A stretch of DNA of 58,404 nucleotides from Rhodospirillaceae bacterium (GCA_018649725.1 JABIHH010000048.1:1-58404), one strand, 5' to 3'; counted from the first letter of the stretch, positions 8,383 to 17,031 are shown. The notes: generated by a model not told the origin, from the sequence alone. Numbers and translations: made by a program.

Positions 8383-10186
8383 AATAAGGTAGATTGTCCT
8401 GAGACGAGCACCCTATCATAGCAAGCCTTTCCGCGATTTTTACAGCTTTTTGGTATTTTCTTTCGCATTCCGGGTTGGTATGGCTCTCGAATATCTCCCC
8501 GCAAAGTGAAATACCATAATTGGCTCGTAGAGCGCGGACCACCGTACCGGCCAACATGCCATCGGCAATATCAGCGAGGTCAAAATCCTCTTGTTTAACA
8601 ATCTGGAATTTATTTTCCACCAGATAGGCACGGATGCGGGTTTCTGCTTCTAACGCAACGTCCCAATAATCCGATTCTGACTTTGTCGGCTCTCCCGAGA
8701 CCTCGCGAAATGCCATGCAGAAAGCTAGGAAAACCTGTTCTTTTGGCGTCGCTGATTTCCAGGCTGTTCGGCCAAGGCCATTCCACACTGACAAATTCAT
8801 CTCGCCGTAGACTTCGGGGACTCGCTCGAAAAATAATGTATGCAGTTTGTTTTCATTTAGTGAGCTATCGAGCTTCTGTGCTTTATAAATATCAATCGCG
8901 GCATAAGTACCGCAGACTGGACAAGTGTCATTCTCATGTAAATTTTTCTTATAGATAAGCGAACAACGCGTTCCATTCTGCAATTTATTTTCACATAGCA
9001 GATAAGTCTCTTGGTCGTCCTCATCATCCTGCTGCTGGCCAATCCAGTTAAAGCGATTCATGAATTGCATATAAGAGCGCCGATGACTCCATAGACTCCA
9101 TTCAAGCTTTTCCACGGGACCGAATGTGCTCCAATTGGAACTGACATCAATGACGATGCATTTATCCTTACCCGGTGCTGATCTCAGCCCGCGGCCCACT
9201 GATTGGCCCCACAGCACTTTGGACAAGGTGGGCCTAAGATGGACAATGATGTTGCAATGCGGGTTGTCCCAACCTTCGGCTAGCACGCCCACTGATACCA
9301 TAGCCTCGATGTCGCCATTTTCGTGGTCTGCCAAGAGCCTCATTCGCTCCTTGATTGGTGTCCCCGCCGTGACAATCGCGGCTTTAATGCCGTAGTGCTG
9401 AATCTGCTCTAAGGTTGCCTCTGCGACACTAACATCAGCACAAAACCAGGCAGAGACAGGCCGCGTTGAAAGGTTTAAACGCTCTTCGTTATAACTCCAC
9501 AGCGCATAATCGATCATCGATGATTTGATGATTGCCGGAGCCAATGATGAAACTGGAAAATCGCCGGAACTTATATCGATGACGCCGAGATCGAGGTCAT
9601 GGACAAAATGTGGGCGATAGATTGGCTGGACTAAAACTTCGTCTGCAATTAAGTCTTCAATATTCGCGCAATCGATAATGGCGTCGAACGCTAGATTTAG
9701 CTGATCTCGTTGATCGCCCGTACGGCGTTCTGGAGAAGCAGTCAGTCCAATAAATTGTGCCGTCTTTTTACCATTGTTTGCGAACTCATCGAGGATTCGT
9801 TTATAGCCTTGCCCATTTGGAGACACCCGGTGTGCTTCATCGATGATGATGAGGTCAGCTTTTGGAATGGCATCAGCCAACACTTCCTTTGCCCGCATAT
9901 TGGTTGAGAGTAAAATATCGTAACCTTCGAAAGCCGGTCCCGAGTCGGAAACAGTTATTTTGCGAACATTGTGCTTTATGCTAAGAGCCTGTTCGAGTTG
10001 TTCCAACAGCACCAGCCGATGGCATAGTACGACAATTTTTTTGTCTTTGTAGAACCGTTCGATAATCTCGCTCGCCAGTACGGTCTTACCCGCGCCAGTT
10101 GGCGCCTTTAGAATAAAACGATGGTGTTGCTTTGTAATCGTCGGAAAATCGTCGATGATTTTTTGTTGCCAATTTCTCAGATGCAT
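8351..10186 (-). CDS. DEAD/DEAH-box (SF2) helicase with zinc-ribbon
   Basis: This is a 611-residue SF2 helicase. Walker A is APTGAGKT (near residue 30), Walker B is IIIDEAH, motif III is GLTASPERR, and motifs V/VI are VGVLAEGWDNP and GQSVGRGLR. After the helicase core four cysteines (residues about 410-450, ending CPVCG) form a likely zinc ribbon. The C-terminal 150 residues match no domain I recognise. The core resembles the Res/RAD25-like helicases of restriction systems and phages, but no methyltransferase or nuclease partner is adjacent. AT-rich non-coding DNA lies upstream and the gene overlaps the convergent gene tail, so it may be a horizontally acquired orphan. DNA unwinding or remodelling is the safest prediction. 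Confidence 0.85.
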   Translation of the reverse strand: MHLRNWQQKIIDDFPTITKQHHRFILKAPTGAGKTVLASEIIERFYKDKKIVVLCHRLVLLEQLEQALSIKHNVRKITVSDSGPAFEGYDILLSTNMRAKEVLADAIPKADLIIIDEAHRVSPNGQGYKRILDEFANNGKKTAQFIGLTASPERRTGDQRDQLNLAFDAIIDCANIEDLIADEVLVQPIYRPHFVHDLDLGVIDISSGDFPVSSLAPAIIKSSMIDYALWSYNEERLNLSTRPVSAWFCADVSVAEATLEQIQHYGIKAAIVTAGTPIKERMRLLADHENGDIEAMVSVGVLAEGWDNPHCNIIVHLRPTLSKVLWGQSVGRGLRSAPGKDKCIVIDVSSNWSTFGPVEKLEWSLWSHRRSYMQFMNRFNWIGQQQDDEDDQETYLLCENKLQNGTRCSLIYKKNLHENDTCPVCGTYAAIDIYKAQKLDSSLNENKLHTLFFERVPEVYGEMNLSVWNGLGRTAWKSATPKEQVFLAFCMAFREVSGEPTKSESDYWDVALEAETRIRAYLVENKFQIVKQEDFDLADIADGMLAGTVVRALRANYGISLCGEIFESHTNPECERKYQKAVKIAERLAMIGCSSQDNLPYFNAADHLATL

Positions 10187-10655
10187 CGAATGCCCATATC
10201 AATTAAAAAATGCCCCCGCTCGTAGCCGGACATTGGCGGGTTACCTAATAATGAGGGTATAAAGTGTTCGATAGTGTTTTAAAACCATAGCATTTGCGAA
10301 TTTTCACAAATGGGCATTTAAAGGACGCTTGAATATTAAGAAATAAATGTCCGCTCTACCAGCGCAAGAGGACATAATTCAGTTTAAGAGTATGAATTCG
10401 CTTGTGACCCACAGCGAAACTAATCCGAAATACCCTATTTCGATCAATCTGCGATAGAATACAGGTGCGTGATCCAGTCGCATAACGTGTTTTCAATCGA
10501 ATTATACATAACTATTATGTCATTCAGATTTCGTTCTAAATGATCATCTGTACGCGGTTTTGATTTGATTTAAGGTACCAACTCGTCGGTCGGGTGAATT
10601 TGTTTCTTAAAAAGCGTAATCGATAATTGAGCTATAAACTAGGGAGAGAATAAAC
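10187..10655. other. Long AT-rich intergenic region
   Basis: These 469 bases between the divergent helicase and DUF302 genes hold no credible reading frame. They contain one short GTCCGC-type inverted repeat (listed separately) and must carry both genes' promoters. I see no strong -35/-10 pair. Confidence 0.6.
10347..10375. repeat. GTCCGC dispersed inverted repeat, copy A (short)
   Basis: ATGTCC and GGACAT face each other across 17 bases. The internal GCTCTACC matches the right half of copy B near 13.57 kb, so this looks like an internally deleted member of the same family. Confidence 0.6.
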
Positions 10656-11150
10656 ATGCATTTACGATATAAGAAAATTACGCTGGCAGTCTTGGTCTTG
10701 GCGCTTGGAGTATTTATTACAAACGCCGCTAAAGCGGGGGGAGATGGCCTTATTATTAAGCAGAGTGATTTTGGCGTTACTAAAACCCTTGATCGGCTTG
10801 GCATTGCTTTGGAAAGAAAAGGCATCAAAGTATTTTCCCGTATTGATCATGCAAAGGCGGCTAATAGTGTCGGCATGAAGTTGACCCCAACTTCGGTAAT
10901 TATCTTCGGGTCACCAAAAATAGGAACTCCATTAATGACATCTAATCCGACAATCGGACTAGACTTGCCTCTCAAGGCAGTCGCCTGGAAAGACAGCGAT
11001 GGCACGGTGAAATTAGCCTATACTGATCCAGCCTGGCTGGCTAAACGCTATGGTATCCGGGATCGTGGAAAGGTTTTCAAAACGATCACCGGCGCTCTTG
11101 GGAAATTTACCGACATGGCGATCAAACGTGGCGGTCTTCCTAAAAAATAG
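10656..11150 (+). CDS. Exported DUF302 domain protein
   Basis: This 164-residue protein has an N-terminal signal peptide (hydrophobic ITLAVLVLALGVFITNA, then AAKAG) followed by a DUF302 domain. Family marks are the alternating start (SDFGVTKTLDRLGIALERKGIKVFSRIDHAKAA, described here only as its beginning), the central VIIFGSPKIGTPLM, the IGLDLPLKAVAW strand and the YTDPAWLAKRYG segment. The function of DUF302 is not established. It is most likely periplasmic. The gene stands alone, preceded by a long AT-rich region and followed by a strong terminator. The start is ATG with GGGAGAG upstream. Confidence 0.88.
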   Translation: MHLRYKKITLAVLVLALGVFITNAAKAGGDGLIIKQSDFGVTKTLDRLGIALERKGIKVFSRIDHAKAANSVGMKLTPTSVIIFGSPKIGTPLMTSNPTIGLDLPLKAVAWKDSDGTVKLAYTDPAWLAKRYGIRDRGKVFKTITGALGKFTDMAIKRGGLPKK

Positions 11151-11184
11151 CACTAGAATCCGTCAAATCTATTGGCAGAAAATG

Positions 11185-11219
11185 ATGCCCGCTATTGAAA
11201 ATATAGCAGGCATTTTTTT
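11185..11219 (+). terminator. Rho-independent terminator after the DUF302 gene
   Basis: The ATGCC-C-GCTAT / ATAGC-A-GGCAT stem (one mismatch) is followed by an unbroken run of Ts. It lies about 35 bases beyond the stop codon and before the convergent molybdoenzyme gene. Confidence 0.87.
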
Positions 11220-11289
11220 CAGCTTGTTCAAAGAGTTTGCCGCTGACCCAAAGTGGGCTTTACTCGATCGGGATTTGTTAAATGCCAGG

Positions 11290-13362
11290 TTAACCAGCCA
11301 ATTCTATTTCCGGGCTAATCCAAATGGCCGTGTCGTGAAATGCTGCGCCTCCGGCGGGTGCCGCGGGCTTAGAACTGGTCAGCATATTGATACCAATTCC
11401 CTCAATAAAAGCTGTGTTTGGCCAGACGCTTTCGACGATAACGACGCCATCCCTGGCACCTTCTAAAACCTTCACATGGATCAGCAAGTCGCCGCAGTCA
11501 TTGCCTAGCCTGACCACATCACCGTCGTTTACCTCAAGCGCTTTGCAGTCAGCGGGCGACATCTTTACCGTTGGGCGTACTTCCTTGGAAATTGAAGTTT
11601 CGGTCTCGGTAAAGGTCGTGTTTAGATAATTACGCGATGGTGCGGTTACCATCCGATAGGGGCGATCTGCATCGGCTTCATCAATAATATTGGCGAAATC
11701 TGGCAGCGTGGGCATATCCTTCCAATCCTCACCAATCGCTGCCCAATCAGCGCGAAAATGAAATTTACCATCTGGATGGCCAAATCCATTAAGTCCATGG
11801 GACGTTTCGAAATCCTCACAAACATCCTTCTGTCGCTCATCCTTCAGTGCATCGGCTCCGGCAAAGCCCGATTTTTTCAAAGTCTCATCGATCATTTCCC
11901 ATGCCGTCATGGCAAAGGCGGGATCGTCCACTCCGAGCCGATTGGCGAGAGCGGCGATCACATCATGATTGCAGCGCGCCTCACCCAAGGGTTCGATTAC
12001 GCGCGTGCCAATCTGCAAGTGAGTGTGGCCAAAGGAGGTATAAAGATCATCATGTTCGACAAATGTCGTCGCTGGCAAAATAATATCGGCCAGCATAGCC
12101 GTATCGGTCAGGAATTGCTCATGCACAACAAGGAACATATCATCGCGCATCAAGCCTTTGCGGATGAGCGCCGATTCTGGTGCCACGGCGGCCGGATTTG
12201 AGTTTTGTACCAGCATCGCTGTCACCGGAGGGCCGCCTCCCAGCAGTTCAGCATCACCGTTAAGGATTGGACCGAGGCGCGACATATCGAGCCAACGGGT
12301 ATCCGTCTCGGGGCCATTTATAAGCGATAAATCTATTGGAAACATCGTTGCTGTGGCTGAATAAAGTCCGCCTCCCGGATGCTTCCAAGCACCTCGCACC
12401 GCTGGCAGACTACTTACCGCATGGATGTTGGCGGCACCGTTACGCGAACGCGAGAAACCAATCCCCATGCGGATTAACGCCCGCTCGGTCGTGCCGTATT
12501 CTTTCGCAAAAGCCTCGATCTCGGCGACCGAAAGCCCCGTGATGGCAGCGGCCCATTCGGGGGTGCGCGTTTTGAGATGAGCCTCCAGCGCAGCGGGGTC
12601 ATCGGTGTACTCTGCCATATAAGCTTCATCGGCATAGCCATCGCGAAAAAGGACATGCATCACGGCGGCGGCCAGCGCTCCGTCAGTACCGGGGCGCAGT
12701 TGTAAATGCGTATCGGCTTGGCGTGCTGTGGCGGTTGGGTAGGGGTCGATGACCACAAGCCGGGCACCGCGCTCTTTTCGCGCCCGGGAAATGTGGGTCA
12801 TGAGATTGATCTGGGTGTGAACCGGGTTTGAACCCCAAACCACAATGAGATCGCTTTCCGCAAATTCGAGCGGATTGACCGATAGCATTTTGCCTAATCC
12901 CGCTTTGACACCAATCTGTAGGATCCAGGCACAAATCGTGTCTAGCTGGCGTGAATACCCCATGGCATTGCGCAGACGGCGGGTGCTCCCCTTTTGTGCC
13001 AGCCCCATTGTACCGCCGTAATTGTAGAGCCAAACGGTTTCCGGCCCCTGCTTCTGGGCCGCTGTCGTAAAACCTTCAGCGACGATATCGAGAGCCTCGT
13101 CCCAGGATATTTCTTCAAAATCTGCCAGTGTAGCGACCGCTGATTTTTTGCCCTTGCGGCGCAAGGGGCGGGTCAGCCTTTGTGGGTGATGCACCCGTTC
13201 AGCATAGCGTGCGACCTTGGCGCAAACGACCCCCGCGGTATAAGGATTATCCTTTGATCCATGCACGCGCCCAATCTGGCCAGAATCTTTTATTTCTACA
13301 TCGAGCCCACATGCGCTCGCGCAATCATGCGGACAAACTGACCAGGCTATCGCATTCGACAT
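11290..13362 (-). CDS. Molybdopterin-dependent oxidoreductase (bis-MGD family)
   Basis: This is a 690-residue member of the DMSO-reductase superfamily. The N-terminal CPHDC-ASAC ... GVVCAK cysteines form the [4Fe-4S] site of the molybdopterin 4Fe-4S domain. The central part has cofactor-binding segments such as VVWGSNPVHTQINLM and QNSNPAAVAPES, and the C-terminal 110 residues form the molybdopterin-dinucleotide-binding barrel (APSRNYLNTTF onward). No twin-arginine or other signal is present, so it is cytoplasmic. No small iron-sulfur or membrane subunit is adjacent, so the electron partner is unknown. Substrate cannot be inferred; the closest look-alikes are uncharacterised alphaproteobacterial oxidoreductases. 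The gene is monocistronic. Confidence 0.9.
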   Translation of the reverse strand: MSNAIAWSVCPHDCASACGLDVEIKDSGQIGRVHGSKDNPYTAGVVCAKVARYAERVHHPQRLTRPLRRKGKKSAVATLADFEEISWDEALDIVAEGFTTAAQKQGPETVWLYNYGGTMGLAQKGSTRRLRNAMGYSRQLDTICAWILQIGVKAGLGKMLSVNPLEFAESDLIVVWGSNPVHTQINLMTHISRARKERGARLVVIDPYPTATARQADTHLQLRPGTDGALAAAVMHVLFRDGYADEAYMAEYTDDPAALEAHLKTRTPEWAAAITGLSVAEIEAFAKEYGTTERALIRMGIGFSRSRNGAANIHAVSSLPAVRGAWKHPGGGLYSATATMFPIDLSLINGPETDTRWLDMSRLGPILNGDAELLGGGPPVTAMLVQNSNPAAVAPESALIRKGLMRDDMFLVVHEQFLTDTAMLADIILPATTFVEHDDLYTSFGHTHLQIGTRVIEPLGEARCNHDVIAALANRLGVDDPAFAMTAWEMIDETLKKSGFAGADALKDERQKDVCEDFETSHGLNGFGHPDGKFHFRADWAAIGEDWKDMPTLPDFANIIDEADADRPYRMVTAPSRNYLNTTFTETETSISKEVRPTVKMSPADCKALEVNDGDVVRLGNDCGDLLIHVKVLEGARDGVVIVESVWPNTAFIEGIGINMLTSSKPAAPAGGAAFHDTAIWISPEIELAG

Positions 13363-13775
13363 TCAAGTAATCCCAATTAACAAAGCTGTTCCCAGCATAA
13401 TGTATATCTTACGTTTTTAGGAAAGTATCTGCTTTTCATCCGTCTCGACCAGCAACCCTGCCAATCAAATTTAATAGTGAGAAAATATTGGCAAAAGATA
13501 GTGGATCTAGCGTGAAGCAGATGTCCGCATGTGGCTAATAGCTGCGGTCGGGCAAAATCTATATAGAGTGTGCTCTACCCTTGAAAGCGGACATCGTGAA
13601 ATCCACTTCCTTTGAGAAGCGGGTCGCGTAGGAGCTTGGCCATGGATCTCTGTCCAGCACACCAGAAGGTGTGTGTCTTACCAATGACCCTCTTGATATT
13701 GAGCAATTCACCCGTCATTAGTCTACACGTATATTCATTCATGTTTTATGTTAGGTACGGGAGGCCTCCATCGTG
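13363..13775. other. Intergenic region with a GTCCGC repeat
   Basis: This 413-base gap separates the divergent molybdoenzyme and Gfo/Idh genes. It contains repeat copy B and a small CACACC-AGAA-GGTGTG hairpin at 13658-13673. I see no reading frame worth calling. Confidence 0.6.
13521..13594. repeat. GTCCGC dispersed inverted repeat, copy B
   Basis: The element is bounded by ATGTCCGC at the left and GCGGACAT at the right, a perfect 8-base terminal inverted repeat about 74 bases long. The interior has GGCTAATAGCTGCGGTC and GCTCTACCCTTGAAA. It is intergenic and non-coding. Confidence 0.75.
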
Positions 13776-14909
13776 ATGACGGAAAAAAAGAAAATTGGCT
13801 TGGCGGTAGTTGGGTGTGGTGTGGTTGGGCGTATGCGATCAAACTTCGCAAAAGATTTTCCGGGTATCGGCTGGATTGGCCTTGCCGACGTCAATGAGGA
13901 ACTCGGACTAAAACTCAAAGACGATATTGACGCTGATTTTTTCACCGATGACTATCGAGAACTCATCGCTCGTCCAGAAGTTGACGCGGTCATCATCGCA
14001 ACGTCGACTTGGGCCCACGTTGAACCGACTTTAGCCGCGATTGATGCCGGTCATATGCTTATGATCGAGAAGCCTCTGGCAACTGACGTCCGAGAGTCAG
14101 CCCAGGTCCTTGCTGCCATCGAGGCAGCTGGCATTGATGCAGTCGTCGGTTATACCCAGCGATTTCGTCGCCGGTTTTTAGCCGTTAAAGAACGAATTCA
14201 AACCGGCCAGATAGGCGATGTCACTGCGGCTGTTACACGTGCCTTTATGAATCGTATGGCGCCAACTGGTGAATTGCGCCTTACCCAGGACCGTCGGTTT
14301 CTCACACCGATGGTCGTTTCCGGGACCCATAGTTTGGATATGTGCTTGTGGCTAATGGGTGGTGCCACCAAACCGGTTTCCGTCTTTGCTCGATCCACGG
14401 ATGTTGTTATGGGAGAAATGGGTACAAAAGATGCGACATTCGGTGTTTTTACCATGGACAATGGCGCCATATGGAGCATGAATATTTGCTGGTCCTTGCC
14501 TAAGGAGTGGCCGGGTTCGGTTTATGGATTGGAGATCGGAATCGTCGGCACCAAGGGTGTCATTGATATTGAAGATACCCATCGTGATGTAGTTTTAGCC
14601 TCTGAAATACCTCAAGGCGCCGGCTACAATCCTGATGGTCTCAATATTGAAGCGACAAGAAACGTTGATTTTCTTACCAGTTTTCCTCCGGGTGATATGC
14701 ACCTTGATGAACTGTGGGGACCATTGCGGGAGGAAACGAATTCCTGGTTCCAGCGAATTTACAACAAAAAGGCGACGCCTCACGCGACCGCACAAGAGGG
14801 TCATCGCAATCTAACACTTACCATGGCGATGGATTTGTCAGCTAAATTGGGAAAAGAAATCGAACTTCCAATTGATCCCAATATACTAATGGAAGGCTTG
14901 GAATCATAG
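13776..14909 (+). CDS. Gfo/Idh/MocA family oxidoreductase
   Basis: This is an NAD(P)-dependent dehydrogenase of about 377 residues. The N-terminal Rossmann fold has VVGCGVVGRM (GxGxxG), and the family's catalytic EKPLATD motif occurs near residue 95, its lysine being the usual catalytic base. Relatives oxidise or reduce sugars, inositols or related polyols; the substrate here is not predictable. Both GTG at 13773 and ATG at 13776 are possible starts behind a clear GGGAGG; I take the ATG. The gene is followed 63 bases later by a second, divergent member of the same family (331 residues), and the pair probably acts in one pathway. Confidence 0.9.
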   Translation: MTEKKKIGLAVVGCGVVGRMRSNFAKDFPGIGWIGLADVNEELGLKLKDDIDADFFTDDYRELIARPEVDAVIIATSTWAHVEPTLAAIDAGHMLMIEKPLATDVRESAQVLAAIEAAGIDAVVGYTQRFRRRFLAVKERIQTGQIGDVTAAVTRAFMNRMAPTGELRLTQDRRFLTPMVVSGTHSLDMCLWLMGGATKPVSVFARSTDVVMGEMGTKDATFGVFTMDNGAIWSMNICWSLPKEWPGSVYGLEIGIVGTKGVIDIEDTHRDVVLASEIPQGAGYNPDGLNIEATRNVDFLTSFPPGDMHLDELWGPLREETNSWFQRIYNKKATPHATAQEGHRNLTLTMAMDLSAKLGKEIELPIDPNILMEGLES

Positions 14910-14972
14910 CCGGAGCGAAACCGAATTGATCCAAGTGTTTGGCATCAAGCCTATAAAATCACGGAGTACCAA

Positions 14973-15968
14973 ATGCTAAAAGCAGCAGTTATCGGACTTG
15001 GTTGGTGGGGATCGACGATTACCAAGAGTCTTAAAGGAAGCTATAAACTACATATTATTGCCGGAGTAGATGTCGATGAGGACAAAGCTACTTTCGCATC
15101 TGACTACGACTTGAAGTTTTATCGCAAGCTTGATGATGCCCTTGGTGATGCTGAAATTGATGCTGTTATTATTGCAACGCCGCATGGTCTGCACGAAGAA
15201 ATGTTTTTAGCTGCGGCGAATGCAGGCAAACAGATATTTTGTGAAAAACCTTTTGCGCTTACCAGCACTGGCGCGCAGCGTATGGTTGCCGCTGCTGAAG
15301 CAAACGGCCTCACCACGATCGGCATTGGACATGAGCGGCGGTTTGAAGGGGCGTTTGAAGAGATGAAGCGGGTTGTCGATGCCGGTGAGCTTGGCACTTT
15401 ACTGCACCTTGAATTCAATGCGTCTTATAACAACATGGTCAAGATGCCGGCTAAGGGGTGGCGTAAAGATCCCGTTCAGGCGCCAGCGGGTATGATGACA
15501 GCCTTGGGTGTGCATCAGACCGATTTCATGCAAACTCTAGCGGGACCCGTCGCCGAGATTAATGCGCAGTTGATCAATCGCTCAAATGATTATCCCAATG
15601 AAGATGTTTTGACGGTCCAATTTGTTTTTAATTCGGGTGTTACCGGTTCTCTCACCTCTTTGGCAACGACGCCGTTTTATCAACGCATGAGCGTTTTCGG
15701 AGATCGTGGCTGGATTGAAAATCGCGAGGTCTCAAATGTTGATATTCCCGATCCAGCTATTCTCACGTGGCGCGGGAGTGATGAGGAAATTCATACGCGC
15801 ACCCATAAGATGGCAGATACGGTAAAGCCAAATTTCGAGAGCTGGGCCGATGCGGTGATGGGAAACGGTAGCTATCGATTTAGCCATCAAGAAATTGTTC
15901 ATAATGTACAAATTTTAGAAACCATTGTCCGATCCATCAAATCTGGCGTGCCCGAGAAAGTAGCGTAG
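14973..15968 (+). CDS. Gfo/Idh/MocA family oxidoreductase
   Basis: This 331-residue oxidoreductase opens with the NAD(P)-binding VIGLGWWGSTI, followed by IATPHGLHEEM and the catalytic FCEKPFAL motif near residue 95. HERRFEGAF and GVHQTDFMQTLAGPV lie in the C-terminal substrate domain. It differs clearly from the adjacent upstream family member, so it is a distinct enzyme rather than a recent duplicate. Start ATG at 14973 has CGGAG seven bases before it. A two-gene operon with the upstream gene is likely; the sugar or polyol substrate is unknown. No transporter or kinase gene accompanies them. Confidence 0.9.
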   Translation: MLKAAVIGLGWWGSTITKSLKGSYKLHIIAGVDVDEDKATFASDYDLKFYRKLDDALGDAEIDAVIIATPHGLHEEMFLAAANAGKQIFCEKPFALTSTGAQRMVAAAEANGLTTIGIGHERRFEGAFEEMKRVVDAGELGTLLHLEFNASYNNMVKMPAKGWRKDPVQAPAGMMTALGVHQTDFMQTLAGPVAEINAQLINRSNDYPNEDVLTVQFVFNSGVTGSLTSLATTPFYQRMSVFGDRGWIENREVSNVDIPDPAILTWRGSDEEIHTRTHKMADTVKPNFESWADAVMGNGSYRFSHQEIVHNVQILETIVRSIKSGVPEKVA

Positions 15969-16020
15969 GATTTAATCTATGGGGCAATGAATGATACAAT
16001 ATATTAGATGATGACCCTTT

Positions 16021-16190
16021 CGCCGGCGCACCTGGATTGGTTACTCCCCGGCCTTTTCCATATTTTTCTCAGCAACAGCTTCGACCTTTTGAAAATCGAT
16101 TTTCTTGCAGTGCTCTGCGGGCACGTAAATTTCCTCGATTTTCACGACACTGGCTTTTGACGTGACGGTCCGGTTTCGATAAAGCTTGCT
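16021..16190 (-). pseudogene. Broken ParB-like N-terminal domain gene
   Basis: Read on the minus strand from 16190, the frame gives SKLYRNRTVTSKASVVKIEE, then IYVPAEHCKKIDFQKVEAVA, then EKNMEKAGE and a TAA stop at 16041-16043. Directly after the stop the same frame reads PIQVRRRKG. This is the layout of ParB/Sulfiredoxin-like N-terminal domains (V-x-I-x-x-I-x-V-P ... K-V-x-x-A-x-S ... G-x-x-x-P-I-x-V-R), with the stop replacing a residue before the conserved PIQVR. No start codon is present, as a TGA lies just upstream in frame. The remainder of the domain, including the GEHR/GLHR-type motif, is missing. I read it as a decayed gene downstream of the 55-residue small gene. Confidence 0.55.
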
Positions 16191-16198
16191 GGATGACC

Positions 16199-16366
16199 CT
16201 AGGCTTCGGCGTCAGCAGCCTCTTTTGCCAGACGTAGCGCTTTTAGGCGTGCAGTTTTTTCTGATCGCTCTCGCCCCGCTTGATCCTTTTCCTTTAAAGC
16301 TTCTTTTGCCTTCTTCTGACTCGCGGCAAACTGTTCTTCTGCACGGGATTTTACCGTTTTAGACAT
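16199..16366 (-). CDS. Small lysine/alanine-rich protein (55 residues)
   Basis: A short gene encodes a highly charged, almost certainly helical 55-residue protein starting MSKTVKSRAEEQF and ending RLAKEAADAEA. It has an AAGGAAA ribosome-binding site 10 bases before the ATG. Lys, Arg, Glu and Ala make up most of the sequence, suggesting a coiled-coil or nucleic-acid-associated protein. I recognise no named family; similar small proteins occur next to ParB-like genes in alphaproteobacteria, matching the ParB-like remnant immediately downstream. It forms part of a leftward series of small genes (76-residue gene, this gene, ParB remnant) next to cspA. Confidence 0.6.
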   Translation of the reverse strand: MSKTVKSRAEEQFAASQKKAKEALKEKDQAGRERSEKTARLKALRLAKEAADAEA

Positions 16367-16477
16367 TTAGAGGTTTCCTTTTGCACGACTTGAACTATTG
16401 CGATTGGTGCCATTTGTATTTGGCACGGGCAATGTACGATTACTCCAGACTAAATAAGCTCGCGGGTAAAACGAACG

Positions 16478-16708
16478 TCAAGCCAGAGAGATAGACTTGA
16501 TTTTGGCGCGGCGTTGCCCGGAGCGTTGGGCAATTTCGTTGTCCTGGTTCTGAATGGCTGTTTGCGCCAAATCTTGAAGCGAATCGCCCAGGGATTGGTC
16601 GAGCAGTTCATTTGGCACCCGTCGGTTTGAGGTCACCATGCCATCTTCATAGTTTACGTTGAACACCATGAAGGAGGCGCTTTTGCTCTTGGACTTCTTG
16701 CGAGCCAT
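16478..16708 (-). CDS. Small conserved-looking protein of unknown function (76 residues)
   Basis: This encodes a 76-residue protein with a basic Lys/Ser N-terminus (MARKKSKSKSASF), a beta-like centre (MVFNVNYEDGMVTSNRRVP) and a helical charged end (QNQDNEIAQRSGQRRAKIKS). No signal peptide or membrane segment is present. I do not recognise the family. A strong GGAGG precedes the start, but it sits inside a small hairpin (see the regulatory entry). The gene lies between cspA and the 55-residue gene on the same strand. Codon use and clean reading-frame structure support it being real. Confidence 0.65.
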   Translation of the reverse strand: MARKKSKSKSASFMVFNVNYEDGMVTSNRRVPNELLDQSLGDSLQDLAQTAIQNQDNEIAQRSGQRRAKIKSISLA

Positions 16709-16716
16709 AGCTCAAC

Positions 16717-16733
16717 CTCCATCTTATATGGAG
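16717..16733 (-). promoter_or_regulatory. Hairpin covering the Shine-Dalgarno of the 76-residue gene
   Basis: In the mRNA, CTCCAT and ATGGAG pair around a 5-base loop, and the second arm contains most of the GGAGG ribosome-binding site located eight bases before the start codon. The six-pair stem could reduce translation until melted. Next to a cold-shock gene this could be temperature-dependent, which is inference. Confidence 0.35.
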
Positions 16734-16784
16734 AACGGCCCACGCCACTCTCCATACTCGACATAATCATTAGCAAGCGAAGAC

Positions 16785-16809
16785 ACGTCCCAACGAGTGT
16801 TGGGGACGT
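16785..16809 (-). other. Hairpin downstream of cspA
   Basis: An ACGTCCCAAC / GTTGGGGACGT stem with one bulged base and a 4-base loop lies 13 bases after the cspA stop. There is no T-run, so it is a 3'-end stabiliser or weak terminator rather than a standard one. Confidence 0.45.
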
Positions 16810-16821
16810 TGACTTACGTAG

Positions 16822-17031
16822 CTATTCGGCGATGGTCAAATTTTCGGCAGAAGATTTGCCATTTTGTCCCGGCTTAAGCTCATAGGAAACTTTTTGCCCA
16901 TCGTTCAACGTACTCAATCCAGCTGCCTCAACAGCAGAAATGTGAACAAAGGCATCAGCCCCACCATCTTCAGGTTCAATGAAACCAAAACCCTTAGCAG
17001 GGTTGAACCACTTTACAGTACCTGTAGTCAT
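16822..17031 (-). CDS. cspA: Cold-shock protein, CspA family
   Basis: This 69-residue cold-shock domain protein binds single-stranded RNA and DNA and acts as an RNA chaperone. RNP1 is KGFGFIEP and RNP2 is AFVHIS; the start [15 protein letters not shown] is textbook. The ATG ending at 17031 is chosen because it begins the canonical domain and has a GGAAG site before it; an in-frame codon 13 residues upstream is not family-like. A non-coding stretch of roughly 200 bases before the next repeat may hold a structured cold-shock leader, as in other csp genes, though I cannot show one. The chromosome probably has further csp copies. Confidence 0.95.
   Translation of the reverse strand: MTTGTVKWFNPAKGFGFIEPEDGGADAFVHISAVEAAGLSTLNDGQKVSYELKPGQNGKSSAENLTIAE

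Noticed and set aside
8351..10186. A restriction-modification or named defence system around the helicase
   Set aside because: No methyltransferase, nuclease or specificity gene is adjacent; the helicase stands alone.
13658..13673. CACACC-AGAA-GGTGTG hairpin as a terminator or riboswitch element
   Set aside because: The stem is only six pairs, there is no T-run and no surrounding conserved structure.
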